Assembly: GCA_946479255.1 (NCBI GenBank)
Contig: CAMLFK010000115.1
Location: 1-14,842, forward strand
From: an uncultured Oxalobacteraceae bacterium
GTDB lineage: Bacteria; Pseudomonadota; Gammaproteobacteria; Burkholderiales; Burkholderiaceae
Length of the DNA: 14,842 bases
Direction: 5' to 3'
Shown: positions 8,727-14,842 of the stretch, one piece after another
Layout of the letters: every line of letters starts with the position of its first letter
Numbering within the stretch: the stretch's first letter is position 1
The notes under the pieces: generated by a model
Seen by the model: the letters and a program-made list of their open reading frames with translations, nothing else
Databases searched by the model: none
What the model was told of the DNA's origin: nothing
Program-made: the position numbers and the translations under genes

Positions 8727-8759
8727 CCAGTTGCTGGTGCAAGTGCGCCCAGCAACTGG
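8727..8759. promoter_or_regulatory. Perfect 11-bp inverted repeat in the porin/ubiK intergenic region
   Basis: Arms CCAGTTGCTGG and CCAGCAACTGG are exactly complementary and enclose an 11-base spacer. The second arm can instead pair forward: GTGCGCCCAG (8743-8752) with CTGGGC...GCGCAC (8756-8769), giving an overlapping alternative hairpin. No T-run follows on either strand, so it does not look like a terminator. It may be a regulator site (the left arm runs into a TGGTGC half-site) or a leader structure for ubiK. Confidence 0.55.
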
Positions 8760-8765
8760 GCATGC

Positions 8766-8802
8766 GCACCAAAACCATGCAATCATCGCACCGAATGGGT
8801 GC
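8766..8802. promoter_or_regulatory. NtrC-like enhancer sites
   Basis: GCACC-N5-GGTGC at 8788-8802 is a clean dyad matching the core of the NtrC site (GCACCA-N3-TGGTGC), with mismatches only at the inner base of each half. A second site at 8766-8780 has a full GCACCA left half and a poor right half; its centre is 22 bp away, about two helical turns, which suits cooperative binding. A lone TGGTGC half-site lies at 8735-8740. The distance to the sigma-54 promoter fits an enhancer. The sites are also only 25-60 bp upstream of ubiK on the plus strand. Confidence 0.65.
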
Positions 8803-8826
8803 GCTTACGCACAAAGAAAGATCACG

Positions 8827-9096
8827 ATGGACATGAATAGCTTTTTTACTGATCTGCAAAGCAAGATCAACAGCGCGATCGAGAACTCGCCGGCCAAGGA
8901 CATCGAAAAGAACGTCAAGTCGATGATGACACAGGGTTTTTCCAAGCTGGACCTGGTCACCCGGGAAGAATTCGATATCCAGAACCAGGTGCTGGCCAAG
9001 ACCCGTGCCAAGCTCGAAGCGCTCGAACTGCGCCTGGCAGCCCTGGAAGAGAAGCTGGCCGCCAACCCGGGCAGCGCGGACCTCGGCAAGCATTGA
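8827..9096 (+). CDS. ubiK: Accessory factor UbiK (YqiC/BMFP family)
   Basis: A small protein (89 aa) of the BMFP/YqiC family; the E. coli member UbiK supports ubiquinone synthesis under aerobic conditions as a lipid-associated accessory to the Ubi complex. It begins MDMNSFFTDLQSKI, an amphipathic N-terminal helix. Residues about 46-79 (REEFDIQNQVLAKTR then LEALELRLAALEEKLA) form a heptad-rich coiled coil that mediates trimerisation in the family. The frame is open upstream to 8710, but the start at 8827 is chosen because family members begin here, a purine-rich AAAGAAAGA precedes it, and the upstream part reads through the regulatory palindromes. It is divergent from the porin-glnK-amtB operon. 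Confidence 0.92.
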   Translation: MDMNSFFTDLQSKINSAIENSPAKDIEKNVKSMMTQGFSKLDLVTREEFDIQNQVLAKTRAKLEALELRLAALEEKLAANPGSADLGKH

Positions 9097-9102
9097 GCCG
9101 CT

Positions 9103-9123
9103 TGATGGTGCACCGCACCATCA
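9103..9123 (+). terminator. Hairpin just after ubiK
   Basis: Perfect 9-bp arms TGATGGTGC and GCACCATCA with a three-base loop begin seven bases after the ubiK stop. No U-run follows immediately; a second weaker stem (about 9127-9152) and TTTT come later. Ubik and the convergent lysR gene meet here, so a transcript-end role is likely, perhaps as a 3'-stabilising stem or Rho-linked end rather than a classic intrinsic terminator. Confidence 0.5.
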
Positions 9124-9156
9124 GATTGCCGTCCTGCACCGTCTGAGGGCGGCTGG

Positions 9157-10050
9157 CTATTGTTTTAAGCGTGCGACGAACCAGCGCCCGGCCGGTCCGG
9201 GCGGCGCTTCCTTGCGATGCACGGCATGCATCGAGAAGGCCCGCCCTCGCGTGGGATGTTCTTCGATGTCGATGCTCACCAGCAGGCCGCGCGCAATATC
9301 TTCCTCCACCATGTGCAGCGGCATATTGCCCCAGCCCAGTCCGGCCTTGAGAAAGGCGTGCTTGGCGCCCAGGTCGGCCAGGCGCCAGGTCAGCGCCGAG
9401 CTCACGCCGAAGTTTTGTCCCGCCGTCCGGGTCGAGCGGTCGCTCAGCACCAGCTGCACATACCCGCCCAGAAGTGAACGCAGTATCGGCGCCTCCACGC
9501 GCGCCAGGGGATGATCCGGCGCCACCACCGTGACCACCGGCACCGTCATGATCTGTTCGGAGGCAAAATCGGCCGGAATTTCCGGCAAGGTGCCGATCAC
9601 GGCCAGGCGGCAGCGGTCGTCCATCAAGGGTTCGAGCACCGCCCCCATTACTTCAACGTACAGCCGCAGCGGCGTGGCCGGGAAGGCCTGATGAAAGTCG
9701 CGCACCGCCGCCGTCAGCACGGCGATCGGGAACATCACATCCACCGACACCGCCAGTTCCGGCTCCAGCCCAGCCGACAGCGAGCGCGCGCGCGCCTTGA
9801 AGTCATCCATGCTTGCCACGGCCTGGCGCGCCTGTTCCAGCAGCGCGGCGCCGGCTTCGGTCAGCACCGGATAACGGGCGCTGCGGTCGAACAGCGCCAG
9901 CCCGACCTGGTTTTCCAGATTGGCCAGCGTATGGCTGACCACTGACTGCGCGCGGCGCAGCTTGCGCCCGGCGGCAGAAAAACTTCCCTCATCGGCTGCC
10001 GCGATAAAGGTCCGCAACTGGTCCAGCGACATGCCGTCCAACATACCCAT
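9157..10050 (-). CDS. LysR-family transcriptional regulator
   Basis: A 297-residue LysR-type regulator. The N-terminal winged helix-turn-helix (about 7-65) has the usual pattern MSLDQLRTFIAAADEGSFSAAGRKL and RAQSVVSHTLANLE; the rest is the two-lobed effector domain (about 92-295). It is divergent from the pirin and doxX genes across 101 bp, the common arrangement in which such a regulator controls its neighbour; its ligand is unknown. The start is uncertain: AAGGAG at 10054-10059 lies only 3 bases before the ATG at 10050 but 9 bases before the in-frame ATG at 10044, which is better spaced. The true protein may therefore lack the first two residues. Confidence 0.92.
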   Translation of the reverse strand: MGMLDGMSLDQLRTFIAAADEGSFSAAGRKLRRAQSVVSHTLANLENQVGLALFDRSARYPVLTEAGAALLEQARQAVASMDDFKARARSLSAGLEPELAVSVDVMFPIAVLTAAVRDFHQAFPATPLRLYVEVMGAVLEPLMDDRCRLAVIGTLPEIPADFASEQIMTVPVVTVVAPDHPLARVEAPILRSLLGGYVQLVLSDRSTRTAGQNFGVSSALTWRLADLGAKHAFLKAGLGWGNMPLHMVEEDIARGLLVSIDIEEHPTRGRAFSMHAVHRKEAPPGPAGRWFVARLKQ

Positions 10051-10100
10051 CTACTCCTTAGATGCTTACCATCGAATTATATAGGCTATTCAGATGGGTC

Positions 10101-10120
10101 GATGATACTTAAGATTCATC
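10101..10120. promoter_or_regulatory. Dyad operator candidate between lysR and pirin
   Basis: GATGATACTTAAGATTCATC is a near-perfect 20-bp dyad (8 of 10 pairs) centred on CTTAAG, 31 bases before the pirin ATG. A second, looser symmetry (ATCGAAT ... ATTCAGAT) lies at 10071-10094. Paired dyads in a lysR-divergent region are typical of LysR recognition and activation sites. Assignment to this LysR protein is inference from position. Confidence 0.5.
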
Positions 10121-10151
10121 CATCGACGCAGCAACTACAAGGAGAAACTAG

Positions 10152-10982
10152 ATGAGCCAGCAAGCGACAGCACGCAGCATCACCCACCGCACTGGCGGCC
10201 ACGGCCGTCACGGCATCACCCGCCTGGTCAGCCCATCGGACATTGGCCAGCTGATCAAGCCATTCGTGTTCCTGGATCACTTTGCCATGAACGGCCACGG
10301 CTCCCGCATGAAAGCGCACCCGCATTCCGGGATCGCCACCGTGACCGTCGTGCTGGACGGCAGCCTGTACTACCGCGAAACCACCGGCGCCGAGGGTACC
10401 CTGCCGACAGGCGGCGTGGAATTCATGAGTGCGGGCGGCGGCGTCTGGCATGAAGGCGGTGCCGGCGATGCCAAGGGCGTGACCGGTTTTCAACTGTGGC
10501 TGGCCCTGCCTGAAAGCGACGAACTGAGTCCGGCTCACAGCCACTATGCAGGGCCAGGTGAAATTGGGCAGGCCGGTCCGGCCCGGGTGGTACTGGGCAG
10601 CTACGGCGGCGTTTCAAGCCCGATCCGCACCACGGCGTCGATCAATTATCTGCATGTGCGCCTGGCCGATGGCGAACGCTGGACTTATGTCCCGCCGGCG
10701 GGACACAAGGTGGCGTGGACGGCGCTCTCGAGCGGCGCACTGCGCACCGGCGGCGCCCTGCTCGGCAAGGAGATCGCGGTATTCGAAGAATCCGGGCAGG
10801 CCATCGAGTTCGTGGCCGAAGGCGATACCGAGTTCGTCATTGGTTCGAGCGCCAAGCATCCGCATGAACTGGTGATGGGTTACTACTCGGTGCATACCAG
10901 CGCCGCGGCACTGGTCAAGGGCGAAGCCGGGATCGACCGGATCGGCACCGAATTACGGCAGGCCGGCAAGCTCGCCGCTTAG
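10152..10982 (+). CDS. Pirin family protein (cupin)
   Basis: A 276-residue bicupin. The N-terminal cupin has the pirin motif AHPHSGIATVTVVLDG, giving His56 and His58 as metal ligands, and AGGGVWHEGG with His100. Canonical pirins have His-x-Glu for the last two ligands; here Glu101 follows His100 directly and the usual Glu position is Gly, so metal binding may differ or this belongs to a WHGG-type subfamily. Family functions vary (quercetinase activity, redox-sensitive co-regulation, stress), so no specific role is claimed. The ATG is supported by AAGGAG seven bases upstream. The gene is divergent from lysR and 47 bp before doxX, probably co-transcribed with it. Confidence 0.92.
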   Translation: MSQQATARSITHRTGGHGRHGITRLVSPSDIGQLIKPFVFLDHFAMNGHGSRMKAHPHSGIATVTVVLDGSLYYRETTGAEGTLPTGGVEFMSAGGGVWHEGGAGDAKGVTGFQLWLALPESDELSPAHSHYAGPGEIGQAGPARVVLGSYGGVSSPIRTTASINYLHVRLADGERWTYVPPAGHKVAWTALSSGALRTGGALLGKEIAVFEESGQAIEFVAEGDTEFVIGSSAKHPHELVMGYYSVHTSAAALVKGEAGIDRIGTELRQAGKLAA

Positions 10983-11029
10983 ATAAATTTTAAACAAAAC
11001 TCATTTTTAAACTCTAAAGGAAAACCATC

Positions 11030-11458
11030 ATGAGCACCGCAGCCATCACCAACACCACCGCCACCGTCAACACCGCAGCGAGCGTGGCACCCGCCATCGG
11101 CCGAGTATTGCTCGCCACGATCTTCATCTTTGGCGGCATCGGCAAGCTGCTCAATCCGGCCGGCACCATCGGCTACATCGAATCGGTCGGCCTGCCCTTT
11201 GCCACCGCCGGACTGATCGCTGCGATTGTCGTCGAACTCGGTGGCGGCCTGCTGCTGGCGGTTGGCGCCAAAGTCCGCCCTGTGGCCCTGCTGCTGGCGC
11301 TGTTCTCGATCGTCACCGGCGTGCTCTTCCACAGTGCGCTGGGCGACCAGAACCAACTGATTCACTTGCTGAAAAATATCGGCTTGGCTGGTGGCCTGCT
11401 GCAAGTGGTGGCCTTCGGCGCCGGTGCCTACAGCTTTGATGCACGTTCGAGAAACTAA
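11030..11458 (+). CDS. DoxX family membrane protein
   Basis: A 142-residue inner-membrane protein with four predicted helices (about 21-39, 57-79, 83-101, 113-133). The opening segment GRVLLATIFIFGGIGKLLNP is the DoxX-family signature in helix 1. Characterised relatives take part in redox or thiol-stress membrane complexes and quinone-linked oxidation, but this member's function is not known. The first 20 residues are a low-complexity Ala/Thr-rich cytoplasmic lead. AAAGGA sits eight bases before the ATG. It follows the pirin gene by 47 bp and is followed at once by a strong terminator, so pirin-doxX is a two-gene unit, likely under the divergent LysR. Confidence 0.9.
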   Translation: MSTAAITNTTATVNTAASVAPAIGRVLLATIFIFGGIGKLLNPAGTIGYIESVGLPFATAGLIAAIVVELGGGLLLAVGAKVRPVALLLALFSIVTGVLFHSALGDQNQLIHLLKNIGLAGGLLQVVAFGAGAYSFDARSRN

Positions 11459-11464
11459 AGGACA

Positions 11465-11496
11465 AAAGGCCGGCCACTGTAATGTGGCCGGCCTTT
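11465..11496 (+). terminator. Intrinsic terminator after doxX (probably bidirectional)
   Basis: A perfect 13-bp stem (AAAGGCCGGCCAC paired with GTGGCCGGCCTTT) and a six-base loop start six bases after the doxX stop, followed by CTTCGTTT. Read on the minus strand, the stem is followed by TTTTGT, so it may also end the convergent gene that stops at 11517. Confidence 0.9.
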
Positions 11497-11516
11497 CTTC
11501 GTTTACAGGTCCATGT

Positions 11517-12053
11517 TTAAACCTTGATATGCCCTTCAATGGAATCGTCGAGCGTGACGCCGATGGCGGCACCGATCAGCATCTTCACGCCCGCCACGGC
11601 GTTGCCGTGCTTGTTGTCCCAGTAGTAGCAGTCGGTCGGCGTCACCTTGACGACGGTGATGCGCGAATCGTCCTTGCCCTCGGTGAACCAGGTCTTGAGC
11701 ACGAAGGACCATAGCTCATCGATCTTGGCCTTGTCGCGCGAAACGGTCGCAATGCCCTTCACATGCAAGAGCTCGGAATGTGGCGAACCCTGAAAGTAAA
11801 GATCGACCGTCGGGCTGGCCGACAGTTCCTCGTTCTTGTGGCTGTCCGCCGCGCTCATGAACCACAGGCTGCCGTGCTCATCAACTTGCAGTACGTTCAT
11901 CGGGCGAGCATCGGCGGTGCCGCCGTTGCGGTTGGTGGTGCAGAAAAAACAGGTCTCGGCGGACTTGATCAGCGCCTTCAATTTCTTGAGCGCTTCCGCG
12001 CCGGCAAGATCTTCGTGATTGTGTTCAGGCTGCTGTTTGTTGATCGGATCCAT
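11517..12053 (-). CDS. Pyridoxamine 5'-phosphate oxidase-like FMN-binding stress protein
   Basis: A 178-residue split-barrel flavin-binding protein of the general-stress-protein-26 type (Pyrid_ox_like). After a polar, His/Glu-rich N-terminus (1-20), the fold is seen in ETCFFCTTNRNGGTADARPM (33-52), SLWFMSAADSHKNEEL and VDLYFQGSPH. These resemble the FMN-phosphate and isoalloxazine contact regions of the family, not the residues of true PdxH. A redox or stress role is usual for relatives; the substrate is unknown. The ATG is supported by GGAG six bases upstream. It is likely transcribed alone: a terminator separates it from the upstream receptor gene, and it converges on doxX. Confidence 0.88.
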   Translation of the reverse strand: MDPINKQQPEHNHEDLAGAEALKKLKALIKSAETCFFCTTNRNGGTADARPMNVLQVDEHGSLWFMSAADSHKNEELSASPTVDLYFQGSPHSELLHVKGIATVSRDKAKIDELWSFVLKTWFTEGKDDSRITVVKVTPTDCYYWDNKHGNAVAGVKMLIGAAIGVTLDDSIEGHIKV

Positions 12054-12139
12054 GGCGTTCTCCAGTCATCCGGACAGATTACATGATCGGGTCAGGACTG
12101 TTTGTTGGCCAGCTAACAGAGTGCATTCATGGTCGTGGA

Positions 12140-12145
12140 TGTCAA
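12140..12145 (-). promoter_or_regulatory. Possible -35 element for the PNPOx-like gene
   Basis: An exact TTGACA on the minus strand lies between the receptor-gene terminator and the PNPOx-like start, 87 bases upstream of the ATG at 12053. No good -10 hexamer is seen at 16-18 bases, so the promoter call is weak. Confidence 0.25.
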
Positions 12146-12148
12146 CAT

Positions 12149-12182
12149 AAAAAAATTTCAACACCAGGGGACACTGGTGTTG
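12149..12182 (-). terminator. Intrinsic terminator of the TonB-dependent receptor gene
   Basis: A perfect 9-bp stem (CAACACCAG and CTGGTGTTG) with a six-base loop is followed on the minus strand by AAA and then seven T residues (12155-12149). It starts 28 bases after the receptor stop codon and is a classic Rho-independent terminator. Confidence 0.92.
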
Positions 12183-12209
12183 GGACTTGAAATGCTGCCG
12201 CCGCAGCGT

Positions 12210-14842
12210 TTAGAACTTCGCGCGCACGCCGATCGAGAAGGTACGGCCCGGATCGTACTGGTTCATCGTGGCGTTCGAGAACTGGAAGTACGAACGGCGC
12301 TTGGCCTTGTTCAGGTTGACGATGTCGAAGGTGAGGGTTGGCCAGCCTTCACGGTCGAGCACCTTGTCCAGGTCGATGCTGGACGAGAAGTCGGCCTGCT
12401 TGTAGTCGGCACCGTACAGCGCGGCTGCCGTGATCCCGCTCTGGTTGGCGCTGGCCACCTGGCTGCCCTGCGAGTAGATGTGCGACAGGCGTGCCATGTA
12501 ACCATGGTTTTCATAGTAGATGGCGAAGCTGTTGGTACGCTTCGGTACGCCCAGTGCCACGTAGCCGGTGGTGCCTTCGCCGCTGGCGCGCTGCTGGATG
12601 AAGGTGACGGTTTCGTTAAAGCCGAAACCGCGGATCGGCAGCAGCTTGTCGAGCGGCTGCACCCAGCCCAGTTCCAGGCCGCGTACCCGCAGGATGCCGC
12701 CGGCGTTTCGTTCCTGCGACATGACCACCGTGGCCACATCCGGACCGCCGCGCTGGGTGATGGCCACTTGCTGGTTCGGGATCAGGTTGTTATAGGTGAC
12801 GCCATAGGCTTCCAGCGCCTTGAACGGCAGGGTCAGGTTTTCCTGCACCGTGAAGCCGGCCACTTCTTTCTGGAATACGGTGGCGCTGATGTAGCCTTCG
12901 CGGCCGGTGTACCAGTCCAGGCCCAGGTCGATGTTATCCGACAGGTAGGGCTTCAGGCCTGGGCTGCCGATGGTGCCGACGTCCGCCGATACCGACGAGA
13001 AGTTAATACCTGGACGCAGCGCGTTCGGATTGGCGCGCGTCATGGTGCGCGACAAGGCGGCGCGGGCCACCACATCTTTATGCAGGGTCAGCGCGGCGGT
13101 CGCCGATGGCAGCGTGTTGCTGTAGTTGGTTTCCTGATACACCCAGGTGCTGGTGTTCGGATACTTGGCGCCGTTCTGCAGCGTGCCATTGCGCGGGTCG
13201 GACTGCGAGTTGAACGCGCCCACGGTCTGCTTGGTCTTCACATAACGCACACCGGCGTTGTAGCGCAGCTGCATGCCCCATGGCTTGACCATGCCGCTGA
13301 CTTCAGTATAGAAGCCGGTCGCTTTTTCACGCACGTAACCCGAGCTGGCGCCGGTCGACGAGGAACCGGTATCGGGCGCGTTGTCGTTATAGAAGTCGTA
13401 GTTGGAGGCCGGGCGCAGGTTCTCCCAGTCGATCACCGGACGGCCGTATGGGCCCGGCACGATGTAGCCGGCCAATGCCGCTTCCGGCACCAGCGAACCC
13501 TGGTAGACCAGCGGAGTCGTCTGGCCGGCGGAATAGCCGGTGCCATACGCTGGATACAGGCCGCTTGCGCCGGCATAGCTCAGGCCCGGGGTGTTGGCGC
13601 CGTTGCACGGCGGCGCGCCATTCGGGCCTTGCAGGAACACGCTTGGATTGTTACCGCAGATGGCAGCCTGCCATGCGGCGGAATTGTCCTGGCCGCGGAT
13701 GCTGCGGTCGATATCGTCGTACGCCACGCCGGCCTTGATGTTGAAGGCGGCGTCGCCCCACATCAGGTTGGAGTGGAAACCCTTGGTCATGGTTTCGCGC
13801 AGTTCGTTTTGCACGTTCACACGGCCGCCGCTCCAGGTGTAGTTGGCTGGATCGTTCAGGTCGATGCTGTGCTCGATGGTCGGCACGCCGCCATTGTTGG
13901 CGTAAGTGACCGTGTTGCCGATGCCTTCCTTGGTGATCGGCATGACGGTCGGCGCTTCGTGCACGAACTTACTCTTGGTGTAGTTGGCCTGCGCATCGAG
14001 GATCAGGGTTGGCGTAATCTTCCACTCCATGCCCGGGTTCAGGCCTTTCAGGGTGACCTTGTCATAACGCGGGCCAAACTCGATGAAGTGACGCACGTTG
14101 CCGAAGGTGCCGCCGGTGACCACGCAACCGTTGGCGCAGTCTTCGCGGTCGACCGTCATATTGGTCGGAATCGGCGCGTTGTTACGCACTGCCCAGTTGT
14201 AGGAGATGCGCTGCATATTGTCTTCGCGCTGGCTGTACATGCCGTCGAGGTAGAAATGCAGGTTCTCGGCCGGACGGTATTCGGCGCTGATGATGGCAGC
14301 GCCCTTGTCGCGTGTACCGAAGAAGTCCATGTGGCGGCCCAGGCGCGGCAGGATCGCATTGTCGATCTGCTCGATGGTGCGGCCAGGATTGTTGGCCAGC
14401 AGCCAGGCTTCGTTGATGACTTCGTCCGCTTTCAGGCCGGCGCCGGCACCTGCGGGCACTTTGGCGGGGATGGCATAGTTGCCGCCGCCCGTGTTGTTGC
14501 GGGTCGCCGAGGAGCTTTGCGCCGCCGACAGGTTGGGGTTGGTCCAGCCCACGGTCTCGAAACCCGAGGTGCGCGATTCCTGGCGGTTGAAGGAAATGCC
14601 GGCCAGGATACCGAACTTGTCGCCGAAGGTCTGGCTGGCCAGGATCGAGCCACGCCCGCCGACCTTGTCGGCGATGTGCTGCTTGGTGGCGGTGGCGGAA
14701 ACAGCGGTGAAGCGGCCAGGATTGTCGAACGGGCGCGCGCTGCGCAGGTTGACGATGCCGGCGGCGCCGCCTTCGAGCATGTCGGCTGTCGGGCTCTTGC
14801 TGACGGTCAGCTTGGTGAACAGGTCGGTCGGCAGCAGGTCGA
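12210..14842 (-). CDS. TonB-dependent outer-membrane receptor, N-terminus cut by window edge
   Basis: About 876 residues are visible of a TonB-dependent receptor that imports ligands across the outer membrane using TonB energy. The right edge falls in the plug domain: the first residues read DLLPTDLFTKLTVSKSP, then MLEGGAAGIVNLRSARPFD, the conserved end of the plug. The open frame continues past the internal ATG at 14780, so that is not the real start; signal peptide and TonB box are off the window. The remainder is a 22-strand barrel with long loops, including Cys pairs (DCANGC; and CGNNP with PPCNG), probably loop disulfides, and it ends in ...SIGVRAKF with a terminal Phe. The overall type resembles the large Xanthomonas/Caulobacter receptor family (TIGR01782). 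No substrate genes lie beside it here, so the ligand is unknown; sugar oligomers are common for this family. Confidence 0.93.
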   Translation of the reverse strand, partial: DLLPTDLFTKLTVSKSPTADMLEGGAAGIVNLRSARPFDNPGRFTAVSATATKQHIADKVGGRGSILASQTFGDKFGILAGISFNRQESRTSGFETVGWTNPNLSAAQSSSATRNNTGGGNYAIPAKVPAGAGAGLKADEVINEAWLLANNPGRTIEQIDNAILPRLGRHMDFFGTRDKGAAIISAEYRPAENLHFYLDGMYSQREDNMQRISYNWAVRNNAPIPTNMTVDREDCANGCVVTGGTFGNVRHFIEFGPRYDKVTLKGLNPGMEWKITPTLILDAQANYTKSKFVHEAPTVMPITKEGIGNTVTYANNGGVPTIEHSIDLNDPANYTWSGGRVNVQNELRETMTKGFHSNLMWGDAAFNIKAGVAYDDIDRSIRGQDNSAAWQAAICGNNPSVFLQGPNGAPPCNGANTPGLSYAGASGLYPAYGTGYSAGQTTPLVYQGSLVPEAALAGYIVPGPYGRPVIDWENLRPASNYDFYNDNAPDTGSSSTGASSGYVREKATGFYTEVSGMVKPWGMQLRYNAGVRYVKTKQTVGAFNSQSDPRNGTLQNGAKYPNTSTWVYQETNYSNTLPSATAALTLHKDVVARAALSRTMTRANPNALRPGINFSSVSADVGTIGSPGLKPYLSDNIDLGLDWYTGREGYISATVFQKEVAGFTVQENLTLPFKALEAYGVTYNNLIPNQQVAITQRGGPDVATVVMSQERNAGGILRVRGLELGWVQPLDKLLPIRGFGFNETVTFIQQRASGEGTTGYVALGVPKRTNSFAIYYENHGYMARLSHIYSQGSQVASANQSGITAAALYGADYKQADFSSSIDLDKVLDREGWPTLTFDIVNLNKAKRRSYFQFSNATMNQYDPGRTFSIGVRAKF

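Noticed and set aside
8710..8826. N-terminal extension of UbiK to an ATG at 8710
   Set aside because: It reads through the inverted repeat and NtrC-like sites, adds sequence unlike the family, and the start at 8827 agrees with known UbiK N-termini.
8653..9093. 146-codon minus-strand frame opposite ubiK
   Set aside because: It is antisense to ubiK and runs across the sigma-54 promoter region; no recognisable protein features.

Overview
The window looks like a chromosomal segment of a GC-rich betaproteobacterium, most likely in the Oxalobacteraceae (Massilia, Duganella or Janthinobacterium type) or elsewhere in the Burkholderiales. The evidence is protein-level: a MetX close in sequence to Burkholderiales MetXS, the Thiobacillus-type GshA, the order gshA-gshB-EIIA-HPr-EI, and ubiK divergent from a TorF-type porin, glnK and amtB. 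No phage, IS element, CRISPR array, tRNA or rRNA was seen. This is ordinary core genome with well-defined regulatory DNA, and no clearly new defence or mobile system is visible.

Region 1 (1-5765, all minus strand, transcribed right to left) is a tight gene run: gshA and gshB (glutathione synthesis), a single-domain mannose-type PTS EIIA, ptsH (HPr), ptsI (enzyme I), then metX (homoserine O-acyltransferase, cut by the left edge). No PTS permease (EIIB/EIIC) is present, so this is probably a regulatory phosphorelay rather than a sugar importer. A hairpin terminator at 5854-5880 separates this run from the next operon.

Region 2 (5908-8826) is a nitrogen operon on the minus strand: a TorF-family outer-membrane porin, glnK (PII) and amtB (ammonium channel), spaced 11-13 bp apart. 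Upstream is a readable sigma-54 promoter (8645-8660), an IHF-like site (8677-8689) and a cluster of NtrC-like half-sites (8735-8812, best dyad 8788-8802). This is the expected layout for NtrC-activated transcription under nitrogen limitation. The same intergenic DNA serves ubiK (ubiquinone synthesis accessory factor) on the plus strand.

Region 3 (9157-11500) holds a LysR regulator divergent from a pirin-family gene and a DoxX-family membrane protein, with a 20-bp dyad between lysR and pirin and a strong terminator after doxX.

Region 4 (11517-14842, minus strand) holds an FMN-binding pyridoxamine-phosphate-oxidase-like stress protein and, upstream of it, a large TonB-dependent receptor. The receptor's N-terminus lies beyond the right edge and its gene ends in a clear intrinsic terminator.

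The most interesting points are the sigma-54/NtrC promoter driving an outer-membrane porin of unknown substrate together with GlnK-AmtB, the long Ala/Pro-rich periplasmic tail on AmtB, and the linkage of a permease-less PTS to glutathione and methionine genes.
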